From Trichoplax adhaerens (taxonomy: Eukaryota > Placozoa > Uniplacotomia > Trichoplacea > Trichoplacidae), in NCBI RefSeq assembly GCF_000150275.1, contig NW_002060963.1, positions 839,262 to 903,261 on the forward strand: DNA of 64,000 nucleotides. The letters are read 5' to 3'. The notes beneath the pieces were generated by a model. It was not told the origin of the DNA, did not search any database, and worked only from the letters and a program-made list of their open reading frames with translations. Below are positions 54,178 through 64,000 of this stretch, piece after piece; the first letter of the stretch is position 1; every line of letters begins with the position of its first letter. The position numbers and the translations under genes were made by a program.

Positions 54178-56226
54178 ATGCAAAAAATCACTAGTCATTT
54201 CGATGAAAGGTCATTACTGATTGATGAAAGCCAGTTTAGGTTACAGCTAGGGGTTAGGAAGAAATCTTTCTTTCGCGATCACAGAAAAGCAGCTTTAGTG
54301 ATAGTTATTATATTGACTATCGGTGTTATTACTGCAGCTCTTGTTCTTGGTCTTACTCTTGGTAACCATAGTGTCATTGCTGTTACACATGAATCAACAA
54401 CCACTTCTCCAATAACATCCCATCCACCGGCTATAACGAATAGCTCGACGAGTGCTACTTCCATAAGCAAAATTCCAGCAACAACATCAGCTACGCAATC
54501 CACTATAACGCCTAGCTCTACTATTGAAACAGTCAAGCCTACGAAAGAAAAGCCAACGCTATCCTTGACATCGGAAATACCTACAAAAATAACCAGTACA
54601 ACTCATGAAATAGCGAGTAAAACTCCTTCTAGTACCTATTCGACTACGATCCACGTTACTTTAGCAACAACAGCTCGTCCACCGACGACGAAAACAGAGC
54701 CAGCCACTTCTGTAGCGAGTACGAGTACTACGGCAAAATCGACAGTCTCCACTACAGTAAAAACGGAACCAACAACCCATGTGGAAACTGCAACACCTGA
54801 TCACACAACTCAAGAAACAACGTGGATTACTACAGAGCCAATAACTCAAGTAGAAACGAAAGAACCTACAAGTACATCTGAAAAGCCAACAGCAATAACT
54901 ACTGTACAAACACAGCCAATAACTCATGTGGAAACGACAACATCCATTTCTACAACTGCAGCACCAACACAAGTATCTACAGAACCGACGGTAGAAACTA
55001 CGGCAAAAACAGAGCCAGCAACTACCACTAGTACAACTGAGAAGCCAACGCAAATAACTACAGAACTGACGGTAGAAACTACAGCCAAAACGGAGCCAAC
55101 AACTCCAACCAAAGCAACTACCACTAACATAACTGAAAAGCCAACGCAAACAACTACAGAACCGACGGTGGTAACTATGGCAAAAACGGAGCCAACAACT
55201 CTTATCGTAACCAAAGCAACTACTCCTAGTACAACTAAAAAGCCAACGCAAATAACTACAGAACCGACGGTAGAAACTATGGCAAAAACGGAGCCAACAA
55301 CTCTTATCGTAACCAAAGCAACTACTCCTAGTACAACTGAAAAGCCAACACCAATGACGACGGCAAAAACAGAGCCAACAACGCATACAACAACTAAAGC
55401 AACTATTACTAGTTCCACTGAGAAACCAACACAAATAACGACAGTAAAGACAGAGCCAACAACTCATATAACAACTAAAGCAACTACTATTAGTACCACT
55501 GAGAAACCAACGCAAATAACTACCGTAGTAACGGAGCCAACAATCACAGCAACTACTAGTTCCACTGAGAAACCAACACAAATAACGACAGTAAAGACAG
55601 AGCCAACAACTCGTATAACAACTAAAGCAACTACAATTAGTACCACTGAGAAACCAACGCAAATAACTACCGTAGTAACGGAGCCAACAATCACAGCAAC
55701 TACTAGTTCCACTGAGAAACCAACGCAAATAATCACTGTACAAACGGAGCCAATAACCACAGCAACTACTAGTAGTACAACTGTAAAACCAACGCAAATA
55801 ACCACCGTAAAAACAAGGCCAACCACTCATGTCGAAACGAAAGCAACTATACCTACTAGTACAACTCAACAACCAACGCCGATAACTACAGTAAAAGCAG
55901 AGCTAACCACTCATGCAGAACCGAAAGCAACTACTAGCACAACTCGCGCTACAATCGAAATGGAATCCACTACTCCTGTCAAAACTGAAGCAATAACTAG
56001 TACACAATCAATTAGCACCCATGCAATAACAACTATTCCATCAACGACAGTAAAGACAGAGCCAACGCATGCAGAAATTCAAACTTCAGCATCATCGTCT
56101 TCCGTTTCATCCAGTCTAAAAGCAACGGAATCAACCACCAAAAGCGAAATAAATCACACTAATACAGCTAATCAAACTCCAACAAGCTTACAGGTAACAA
56201 AAACCACATCTGCAAAGCCTAGTTAA
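54178..56226 (+). CDS. Single-pass membrane mucin-like Thr/Pro-rich protein
   Basis: 682 aa. Residues 1-38 are a charged cytoplasmic segment ending in KKSFFRDHRK. About 39-61 (AALVIVIILTIGVITAALVL) is one transmembrane helix. The rest is a Thr/Ser/Pro/Lys/Glu-rich extracellular domain. Basic residues before the helix and no signal peptide point to type II topology. From about residue 255 to 590 there are imperfect 20-40 residue repeats around TEKPTQITTVKTEPTT, some nearly identical at DNA level (e.g. about 55400-55550 and 55550-55700), so length is probably polymorphic. This should be densely O-glycosylated, as in surface mucins; no folded C-terminal domain is seen. The same frame goes on with mucin-like residues past the stop codon (see findings). 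A CAG/GTAACA sequence near 56194 could be a splice donor instead. Confidence 0.75.
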   Translation: MQKITSHFDERSLLIDESQFRLQLGVRKKSFFRDHRKAALVIVIILTIGVITAALVLGLTLGNHSVIAVTHESTTTSPITSHPPAITNSSTSATSISKIPATTSATQSTITPSSTIETVKPTKEKPTLSLTSEIPTKITSTTHEIASKTPSSTYSTTIHVTLATTARPPTTKTEPATSVASTSTTAKSTVSTTVKTEPTTHVETATPDHTTQETTWITTEPITQVETKEPTSTSEKPTAITTVQTQPITHVETTTSISTTAAPTQVSTEPTVETTAKTEPATTTSTTEKPTQITTELTVETTAKTEPTTPTKATTTNITEKPTQTTTEPTVVTMAKTEPTTLIVTKATTPSTTKKPTQITTEPTVETMAKTEPTTLIVTKATTPSTTEKPTPMTTAKTEPTTHTTTKATITSSTEKPTQITTVKTEPTTHITTKATTISTTEKPTQITTVVTEPTITATTSSTEKPTQITTVKTEPTTRITTKATTISTTEKPTQITTVVTEPTITATTSSTEKPTQIITVQTEPITTATTSSTTVKPTQITTVKTRPTTHVETKATIPTSTTQQPTPITTVKAELTTHAEPKATTSTTRATIEMESTTPVKTEAITSTQSISTHAITTIPSTTVKTEPTHAEIQTSASSSSVSSSLKATESTTKSEINHTNTANQTPTSLQVTKTTSAKPS

Positions 56227-56360
56227 GCATCAACAACCGCTACATCCTCAGAGCCAAAAGCTATCATTGTAGATTAAGAATCGACTACTCCTCTGAGTAA
56301 TGAAACATTTTATCCCATCTCAACGCTGTCTGTCATTGAAAACTATCATTGCGATTGCTA

Positions 56361-56366
56361 AATAAA
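56361..56366 (+). terminator. Polyadenylation signal AATAAA for the mucin-like gene
   Basis: Canonical hexamer 135 bases after the first stop and overlapping the third in-frame stop codon (56359-56361). It implies that the sequence between the stops is 3' UTR. Confidence 0.5.
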
Positions 56367-57363
56367 TCGACTGATTTTCTTCTAAGCGCGATAACGACGT
56401 ACAGAACGCCAGCGATGTTAGAGATAGAGCAACATCTCATATCAAGTCGTAACCTTTTCCGATTCTATTAATTAATTAAAGGTGTTTTCTATGTACTGCT
56501 TTAGTAGTATGCATAAAGATAAATAATAGCTTGCAAATACATAAAAAATTAGGGGCAATATCTTGAATGCAAACCATCTAACTGACACTTATTGACCACG
56601 TTGGATTACTAGCTATATACCATCACTAACTGTGATCATGAATATAATCACACAGTCTAAAAATGAGTATGTATAATATAGATGCTATCCATTTAAACTG
56701 TATCAATTAAATTAAGACATAATGTCATACCTATATCTGAGAAATGAAAATTCCTTTTACCATCGTAACATACGATCACATTGGGTGTTGTATTTACGAA
56801 AAGTGAACTCTTATCCAATATACGAGTACAAATTTATCAAAGTAAATCTTTTAGGCAAACACTACATCATGTAGGTTGTTTTAATGTGATCACTATCAGC
56901 TAATAATAATTATTACAATTAGCATATATTACAAGTAGCAAGGCTTACTTTTCAGTAATTTACTAACAACGAGAACAGATAACTTCATAAAATAATTATA
57001 TAATATAACAAGAAGGATCTCTTGGCGACAAATAGTAATGCTAATTACTACTCGTATGATTAAATCATCGTACACTAGTTTAAAATGAACTTAGATACAA
57101 AAAAATATTTTACGAACAGAGAAATTCTTCGCTTGAAACCTTTCAACAACTACAAATAAAGGATATTCTAAATACTTTCCTTTAGTTTATAGTAGGAATA
57201 TTATAATAAAGTAAATTATAAATAAGATAAGTGATAAATTGGTGCTAATACCCACTATTAATAACCCTTTAGAAAATGATCTAACAGATCCAATGAATAA
57301 ATGCATAATTGTTAGTAATATTTCTGGTTATTATTCGTTCACCAACTGCAATCCTTGTAGTAA
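56367..57363. other. Convergent intergenic region; nothing recognised
   Basis: About 1 kb of AT-rich sequence between the 3' ends of the mucin-like (+) and M1-like (-) genes. A + strand frame starting at 57239 is the antisense of the last M1-like exon and is not a gene. Confidence 0.5.
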
Positions 57364-60300
57364 TCATGGGTTGGCGGCGAAAAAATTTTTTACGGTCTCT
57401 CGATATAAGGATACCCAGTTTATTCTACTTGAAATGGTAGCAATAATATCATCCTTAACACTGGGAGGGATAATTTTTGCCACATCTCTATGAAAGAAAT
57501 TCTGTACCTTTAAAAAGAAGAGCGGCAACACGTCAAATTTTAATTTGATTCAGTCTAAAGAAAACCGATGGTAGTATAGCTACTATAAATTTACGCGTAA
57601 GCTACTGAGAATATACGCAATTTCTTGAAATTGTAATGATTGCCTACTCTTTGCAGGTTATCTTTATCTACATATCTGGCAGCTGTCACGTTAAGTAGTT
57701 GCTCCATAAATGTTACTTTGAAGTTAAATCTGATAAAGAGTGAATAAAAATGGTAATAACAGTATAAAATTAGAGTAATTAAATCGAAAATCGATCGCTA
57801 AAGAAACTATAAGCATTTATTGAAAAATACCTTTGGTATAGGGCCTCTAAATTATTAGTTACAAAAGGCCAAGCCAACTGGAGATTTAACAAGCCACGAC
57901 TAGCCATAAAGTCAAATGCTTTAAGGGCTTCGAGCGAGCTCATTAACGTTCTATTAAGAGTCATGTCTAGATACCTAGTCATGAGTATGATGAATGGAGA
58001 ATATTAATATCAGATATGTCAACAACCCTGGAGTGGTTGAGTCATTGGAAAGTCCTGATAGGATAGCACCAGTAAAATGATGGTATAACAGATTATTCAT
58101 AAATCTATTAATACCTTCTCCAAAGTGTAACGTTTTTGCTATAGGTCAGAGCTTCAAGATAAAGTAATCGATCAGATGGAACTGTACTAGATTTAAACAT
58201 ATCGAGGACCTTTTCCCATGCAGCTTCATCAGTATCAGCAATTCCATACTTGAAAATGATTGATTTTAAATTAGCAGGTATTCTATAATGAAAAAAGGCG
58301 ACATTGGCAAGTTAATAAAGTACACCAATAAAGTAAAGGTAGAAAACTACAGTAAATTACATGGGCTGTACAAGAGTACGCTCACTAAATCATTATGATG
58401 CAGCTACATAATATAAAGACATTCACTATACTAACGTTGTATTGCTATCAGAATATAAACTGGATAGGAATTGCTCTTTAGTATAATTTCGGCACTGCTT
58501 ATCCTCAAGGCAATAGTAATCCATGGCAACAACTCGTGTTAATCTAATAAGAAATTAGTAATAATTACAATTACAATATGATAATAGGGTGCCGTACCTT
58601 GTAAGGTCATATAAAGAATATGAAAAATAGAAAAAACTTGCAACAATCTTAGATCCACAAAGTTACCTTTTATTATAGTCTCCAACATTCTTAAAAGTTA
58701 GCTCATTCATGATATTTTTTACTAATCTCGAGTGGTAATCCTGAAACATTATAACGGAGTAGATAAAATATGCGTACGTCAATTGTAACTATAAATTATT
58801 TCGTGTAAATTGATGAATAAACTAATCTTTGAGCAACAAAGGTAGTTTACCTGATACAATGCTTGATCAATAATGAAATATTTCACTATGTTAGCAATGA
58901 AGTTCATGTTTTGTTTATAGGTAGCCCACGGCAAAAATAAAGCGTGTTGTTGTGTTATAGATTTCGACATAGTTAATGTTTGTACATAAGATAAACGACC
59001 AAGCCTACAATTTCAGTCGAAGCGCAAAAGAATCGGTTAAGTATTTCCACTTAAAAGTAAAGAAATTTTATATAATCATTATTACGCTGTCATCAAGTAA
59101 TATACTGCTAAGCGATAATCGTTCGTGCCTAAAAGTAGGCATTTAAGTGCGCCTTACTTAGCAAAAGCGAAGGCATCATCCATCAACTTTGATAATCCAG
59201 TAGATAACATGGCCTAAGATACCGCATATATTTACGACATTTTAATGCTGGTAATACGTTAATAAAATTATTTTATGGTAAATTTACTAACAATAGTATT
59301 GGATGGCAATTTAGGGATCAATGCTGTATAGTTATTCCACGTTGCAGCCGGATACAGAACCCGATAAAATCCAAATAATTTCACGTTGGCGTTTAACAGG
59401 ATTGAATTCCCAATATCAATTGGTGTTGAATCTAACCCAATAATATAATTAGAAGATGGTTTGCTCGTCATTATTATTCGTTTATGATTCTTCATGATTC
59501 ATTGTAGAATTTGAGAAGACATTGACAATATTATATTTTACTTCTATATGACTACACAGTATACATTCTAGGTTAAGATATCTTACGCACTCATATTGCC
59601 TAAATCTGGATTAAGGACGATCAAATTATTTTTAGAAGAAAAATTCATTGCAAGAAAGCTATTCCATGTAAAAGGTATGTACCATGAATATCTAGATAGA
59701 TAACAATTATTTAGAAATGTAAATTATTTACCAGTTATTAGTTGAAAACAAAGTACTAATGTAGCATAAATTTTTTAAACTGTTAACACTAGAAGTTAAT
59801 GACGATCAGGTACAATATGCATTATAAATACTCCTATCTTGAGTATATAATTATAGAATAAAAATATTCACCCGGACATTGGCACGCTGTCACCAATAAT
59901 ATTTGATCGATAAATATCAATATACTGCGACTGACTTAGCAAAAGTTCACTTTGATTACTTTGAGTCGAAGATACGTTAACATATGGGTACCCAGGCTGG
60001 GTGAGCCACGGTTGCATCAGCTGATTAAAATCAAATTTGGTGGTGACCTACAACAACAAAGTATGTGAAATTTAACTTAGGCGTTGCGTCTACAATAGCT
60101 AAGTTGTATGTCACTGGTTGTAAATATAATTGATATACGAAGTACAACGATTTTTATATCAATGTACCATTTCTGAATGAAACTTCAAAATATATAATCT
60201 ATGAGATGATAACAAACTAGACTAGGAGTTTAGAAGAAATATTGTACCTCTGGTGGTAGTAACTTCCAAAATTCAGATACAGAGGTTACAAGATTTCTTG

Positions 60301-63300
60301 AATTTTTTGCAAATTTCTGCGAGACGAAAATTAAGACAAGGTTTAAATTGGGGTTATTATTGGATGCTAATGAATAGGTACACTCGAGATAAACTACTGC
60401 ATTAGCGTGATTTATTACATATAATTTGGTTACTCCTACTCAAACGTATCCGTGCCAGATATACACGTATACTGTAATACTGGAAATTGCCATGATCTCA
60501 AAAGAATAACCTGAATCAATTCATCAATATTGATGGAATTATCGTAGGCTTGCAAGGTTCTAAGTAAAGCATATCCCTATGGCAATGTAAAGATAAAATT
60601 ATGTCCAGTATCCCTAAAAATTGCTTTTAATGGAAACATATCAAATGGTTTACATTCATTAATTTCATCAAACTTAAAATAATTATAGTTCACCTTTTCC
60701 CTGATGAGGTAGAAATTGTTAGCTGACCAGCTATCAGCAGTAGTGTCTTGTCCTTGAAGGGGTGCAGTGTACGCAGAACTATCCATTGCTAAGGCCGATT
60801 GCATTTCTAAGATTTTTAAATCATCAATCTAGTTTGATAGAAAAAATTACGCTTACATAGTCGCTTATTATTTTTTGAAATCGTAACATATGGATCAACT
60901 ATCGTTCATAAATTAATTTGTAAGAAATTCATTAAAAATTTCTTTTAAATAATGATATATATTGCAGCAATGATATCAATAAAACTGTTAAACTTACCAA
61001 ATCGTTAATGCCCATCGCAGGTTGCCAACCTGACGTAAGTCCGTAATATCTTGCATGCGACTTCATCGCTTCTTGTAACCAATACTGATCCCACCAGGCC
61101 ATAGAAAATGAACCTCCAAGCCACTAAATAATATTTTAATAGAACGATAAAATTAATTCCTAGCTACGTAGATAACAAGGTAACTTCCTATTTTACCACC
61201 TATTTCAATTAATTAATTTAAGATTGATTACTATCAATTATACTGTATTTAAACAATTTTATTTGCAGTAAGCTTGTAAAGTGATTCGTCTAGTTTTGGC
61301 AACTTGAAAGTTAATCTAAGATCAATTAGATTGTTTGTACTTTCTATTGTGGTATATACGAATATTTTTTGTACTGTATTCATACGGAACATAACAAAGC
61401 TTACTTGGTAAGATATACCACTCCCTAAAAGCATGCGTTTCCAAGCTAGCTCAGCATCTGGCGTCGATAAAGGATCATACAGCAAAGCCTCAGCTTTGTA
61501 AAATAAGATATTAGTATGAGCTTGAAGATGCCTATAAAAGTTCGGAATAGCGACCATGTCTAAATGGCGATTTAGTAAATAAATAAAATTTAAAGTTAGT
61601 AAACATTTTAATTCATTCTGAACGTTGATATCGTTGATACATTATTGATTTTTGGTATCAAGTTATCAAGTCATGAATCGATATCCTATTCTATCAACGA
61701 TCTAATATTAATTCAATGCAAACAGTAGATCCAATCATCAATGCATCTAAGGTCATTCTAATCAAATGCAATCGGGTTTAAATCAGATGTACGCAGCCTA
61801 AAGACTTTGCACTAGAGGGAGTACTTAATATGATTTGTACGCGATTGTATATCAAATTGTTTTTAAGTTATTCTGCCAGAGACTTCTCTTATTCTATCAA
61901 GAAGTCCCTGATTATGCTGAGGTAATTTACATATTACAGTTGAAGTACTCGAAAATCTAATTAAAAATAGAACTAAATTAGTTCTTAAAATTATGTGTTG
62001 ATAAGTTAAATTACGCAATCCTTGCGTCTAGTAGTTAGGAATAAGGTGAGTTTTATACAACGCCGCACAACCTACCCAGGGTCATAAATGGATAGTCTAA
62101 CTTGAAATATTCCTGTTGATATAATGAAGCCATAAGTGCGGCAGTATCCAATGTTGATTTGCCATCCATAGATTGATCAGGAGGAGTCCAGAGTCTAATC
62201 TGATTAGCATAATATTATTTGCGTTATTACTTTCACGTTTATCAAATCAACCATCAATATAAATTGAAGGATTTAAAGTTTCGACGTTAGGATAAAGAGC
62301 GCTGCAAGTCTAATACTGGCAATATTAAAACTGTAGAACGAAATGGACTGAAAAATATTACTACTCAGACTAAGATGAATGCACTATTTTATTCGAAATC
62401 ATAAGAATAATAACATACTTTGAAAATTTATCGATACATGCTTTTTCAATTTTTATTACTATACCTTGCAGTGCACAAGATTCTATTCAATTGTAGTACA
62501 TCGTTAAAATTGACAAGAGATCGCAGTACTTACATATATATTTGACATGTTGGTTTGTACCGGAACTAGTGTAGGTTCGAAATCCAAGACAGCAATAGCA
62601 AGATTGTGTGGACTGATAAGAGTGCTCTCTACATTATTTCATGATATTAAAAATGCCAAGAGAAAAAAACGAAAATTCTATTAGTGTCTACAAATCTGTT
62701 GAGTTCTAGGATCAACGTTATCATACAATCTTAAACTTGTTACCATTAAATCGATCTTGAACCAGGCCATCTTTCAATACCTTGCTATCGAATAAACGGC
62801 CATTAAATAAGGTAGCAGAAGTTGTTGTTGCATTTCGAAACATAGTTAACTGAAATTTAGCCAAAAATGAAGGCTCATCAAAACAGGGAAAGATTAGCCG
62901 TGCGTTGTTTGGGTAGGAATTGGATAGGAAAATTTTTCTTAAATTTGATGATGCGCTGTTACTAAAATGTGATTATACAAAGAGGTCATAAAAAAGAAGA
63001 CATCTTGAGATTAGAATTGTATAACAAAGTAACTTCTGATTAGATAAAATTCGATTCTTCTATACAAAACAACTTTTATTTGCATAGTTAATTAATCTAT
63101 CGCAAGGTGATATAAATGCAGTACTAATGAAGTATTGATTACAACTCTTGTGTTCAAGTGTTATACTCGTAGAAGTCAAGTACAGTATCTTGGTGATATT
63201 TATACCGTCGTAATTGAATTCGATTAAAGTAGTGATTAGAACTAGAAGTATTCAAGTATAAGCTAAAAATAGTATCTCGACAATATTCATACCGTAGTCA

Positions 63301-64000
63301 TAAAGTCTATAACTTTGAAGTAGTGACTAGAACAAGTGTTGAAGTGGAAGCTAAGAACAGTATCTCGATGAAATTCATGCCGTAGTCATGAAGTCTACAA
63401 TATTGATATAGGGACTTGATTAAATTACAAGTGTTGAGTGGAAGCTAAGGACAATATCCCCATGATATTCGTACTGTAGTCATAAAGTCTATAATACTGA
63501 TGTAGTGACTAAAGAACTACAAGTATATCAGCGTCAGCTAAGGACAGTATCTCGATGATATTTATACCGTAGCCATGAAGTCTATTGAAAAAGTCTGTCT
63601 AGAAAAGTTTAAATGGAAGCTAACTACAATATCTCGATAATCACCTTTCCTGGTCACTGGAGAAATAAGATTGAGTATAAATGCCTTGCGGTGCATTCTG
63701 AATCGACGAAGCGAAATTATAGAAAAGAAAATATTTGCCAATAGCTTGCATCCGTTGCAATTTAATATAATAATAATCGTTAGCAGCATAATATCCAACT
63801 TTCTCAATGACAGGGACCGGCCCTGAATGATAATGGCCAATTTTGGGAGTGTCCGTTATCGTGATATTCTTGGTGTGGACGATAATAATATCAGTGGGTT
63901 GTGTAATCATAACAGTAATTTGAACTTCACCCACAATTAAATTGCGTTCTGGATGTAATTGTAGCATCAGTTTATAATTTTCTGGTTTAATAGACGTCCG
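57364..64000 (-). CDS. M1 aminopeptidase-family pseudoenzyme (20 exons, 5' end outside window)
   Basis: Exons: 64000-63645 (open at edge), 62961-62737, 62612-62534, 62199-62076, 61559-61405, 61123-60998, 60828-60694, 60576-60511, 60316-60248, 60047-59872, 59691-59587, about 59463-59292, 59213-59158, 59004-58851, 58740-58667, 58543-58436, 58282-58115, 57974-57831, about 57729-57648, about 57453-57364. They give about 887 codons in one frame. The M1 fold is clear: PENYKLMLQLHPE and GIYTQSYF (N-terminal domain), IFPCFDEPSF, YPFMTLDMVAIPNF, AWWDQYWLQEA, EKGYALLRTLQ, SWYIPF, GFYRVLY, MDDAFAFAKLGRLSY, FLPWATY, IPANLKS, LQLAWPFV, SRINWV. GAMEN is replaced (LQAHTN), HExxHQW reads SGISYQW, and the catalytic Tyr position is Arg; only the third zinc ligand Glu (QEA) remains. 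It is predicted to be inactive as a peptidase, perhaps a receptor or scaffold. Least certain are the 59463 acceptor and the 57648/57453 junction. Confidence 0.85.
63120..63640. repeat. ~87-bp tandem repeat in M1-like intron 1, about 6 units
   Basis: 'cagtatctcgatgatatt.ataccg' like cores recur near 63182, 63268, 63357, 63449, 63546 and 63625. The last, truncated copy ('caatatctcgataatc') overlaps the 5' splice donor of the first visible exon on the minus strand. Confidence 0.72.

Noticed and set aside
54661-55872. 403-codon Cys/Trp-rich frame on the minus strand
   Set aside because: Antisense of the Thr/Pro-rich mucin repeats; its composition is a by-product of the repeat codons.
56224-56361. 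Alternative genetic code with TAA as an amino acid
   Set aside because: FH and both PARP14-like genes end properly at TAA with family-typical C-termini, so TAA is a stop here.
57239-57493. 84-codon + strand frame with a hydrophobic end
   Set aside because: It is the antisense of the last M1-like exon, whose minus-strand reading (SRINWV...FFAANP) fits the family and splice phase.

Overview
The window looks like nuclear DNA of an early-branching animal. It is very AT-rich, with short spliced exons, canonical GT..AG introns (one GC..AG), intronless rhodopsin-type receptor genes, PARP14-like multidomain proteins, and animal-type UGP2 and fumarase proteins. A placozoan (Trichoplax/Hoilungia type) fits the base composition and gene style best. 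That is inference; no rRNA, tRNA or other marker gene was recognised to settle it.

Layout. At 1.8-5.6 kb there are two intact, intronless class A GPCR paralogues on the + strand. From about 8.2 to 35.2 kb lies a tandemly duplicated block. Each unit starts with a decayed copy of the same GPCR (8.24-9.15 kb, 22.28-23.33 kb and a TM6 scrap near 34.45 kb). A degenerate tandem repeat follows, then a minus-strand PARP14-like gene (copy A 14.08-21.23 kb; copy B 26.49-33.34 kb) with its conserved 5' flank. Both PARP14-like genes can be read through all exons with matching phases, giving about 1133 and 1170 aa. The order is a disordered region with SUMO-interaction-like motifs, a KH-like region, a macro domain, a degenerate macro-like region, a KH-like region, a WWE-like domain and a PARP catalytic domain with an H-Y-I type triad. 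A degraded Helitron replicase fragment sits in the second unit only.

From 36.1 to 40.0 kb (minus) is a complete 13-exon UGP2 gene (492 aa). A 7.3-kb repeat-rich intergenic region separates it from the divergently oriented, complete 6-exon fumarate hydratase gene at 47.26-50.84 kb (+, 495 aa). That intergenic region holds a ten-copy ~162-bp satellite array at 43.1-44.7 kb. At 54.18-56.23 kb (+) is a single-pass membrane mucin-like protein whose Thr/Pro-rich frame continues past two in-frame TAA codons. From 57.36 kb to the right edge (minus) is a 20-exon M1 aminopeptidase-family gene, missing only its 5' end. It has lost GAMEN, HExxH and the catalytic Tyr, so it is a predicted pseudoenzyme.

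The genes do not form one pathway. UGP2 (UDP-glucose synthesis) and FH (TCA cycle) are housekeeping. The receptors, the duplicated PARP14-like genes, the mucin-like protein and the M1 pseudoenzyme are lineage-variable accessory types. The most unusual part is the GPCR-remnant/PARP14-like tandem cassette.
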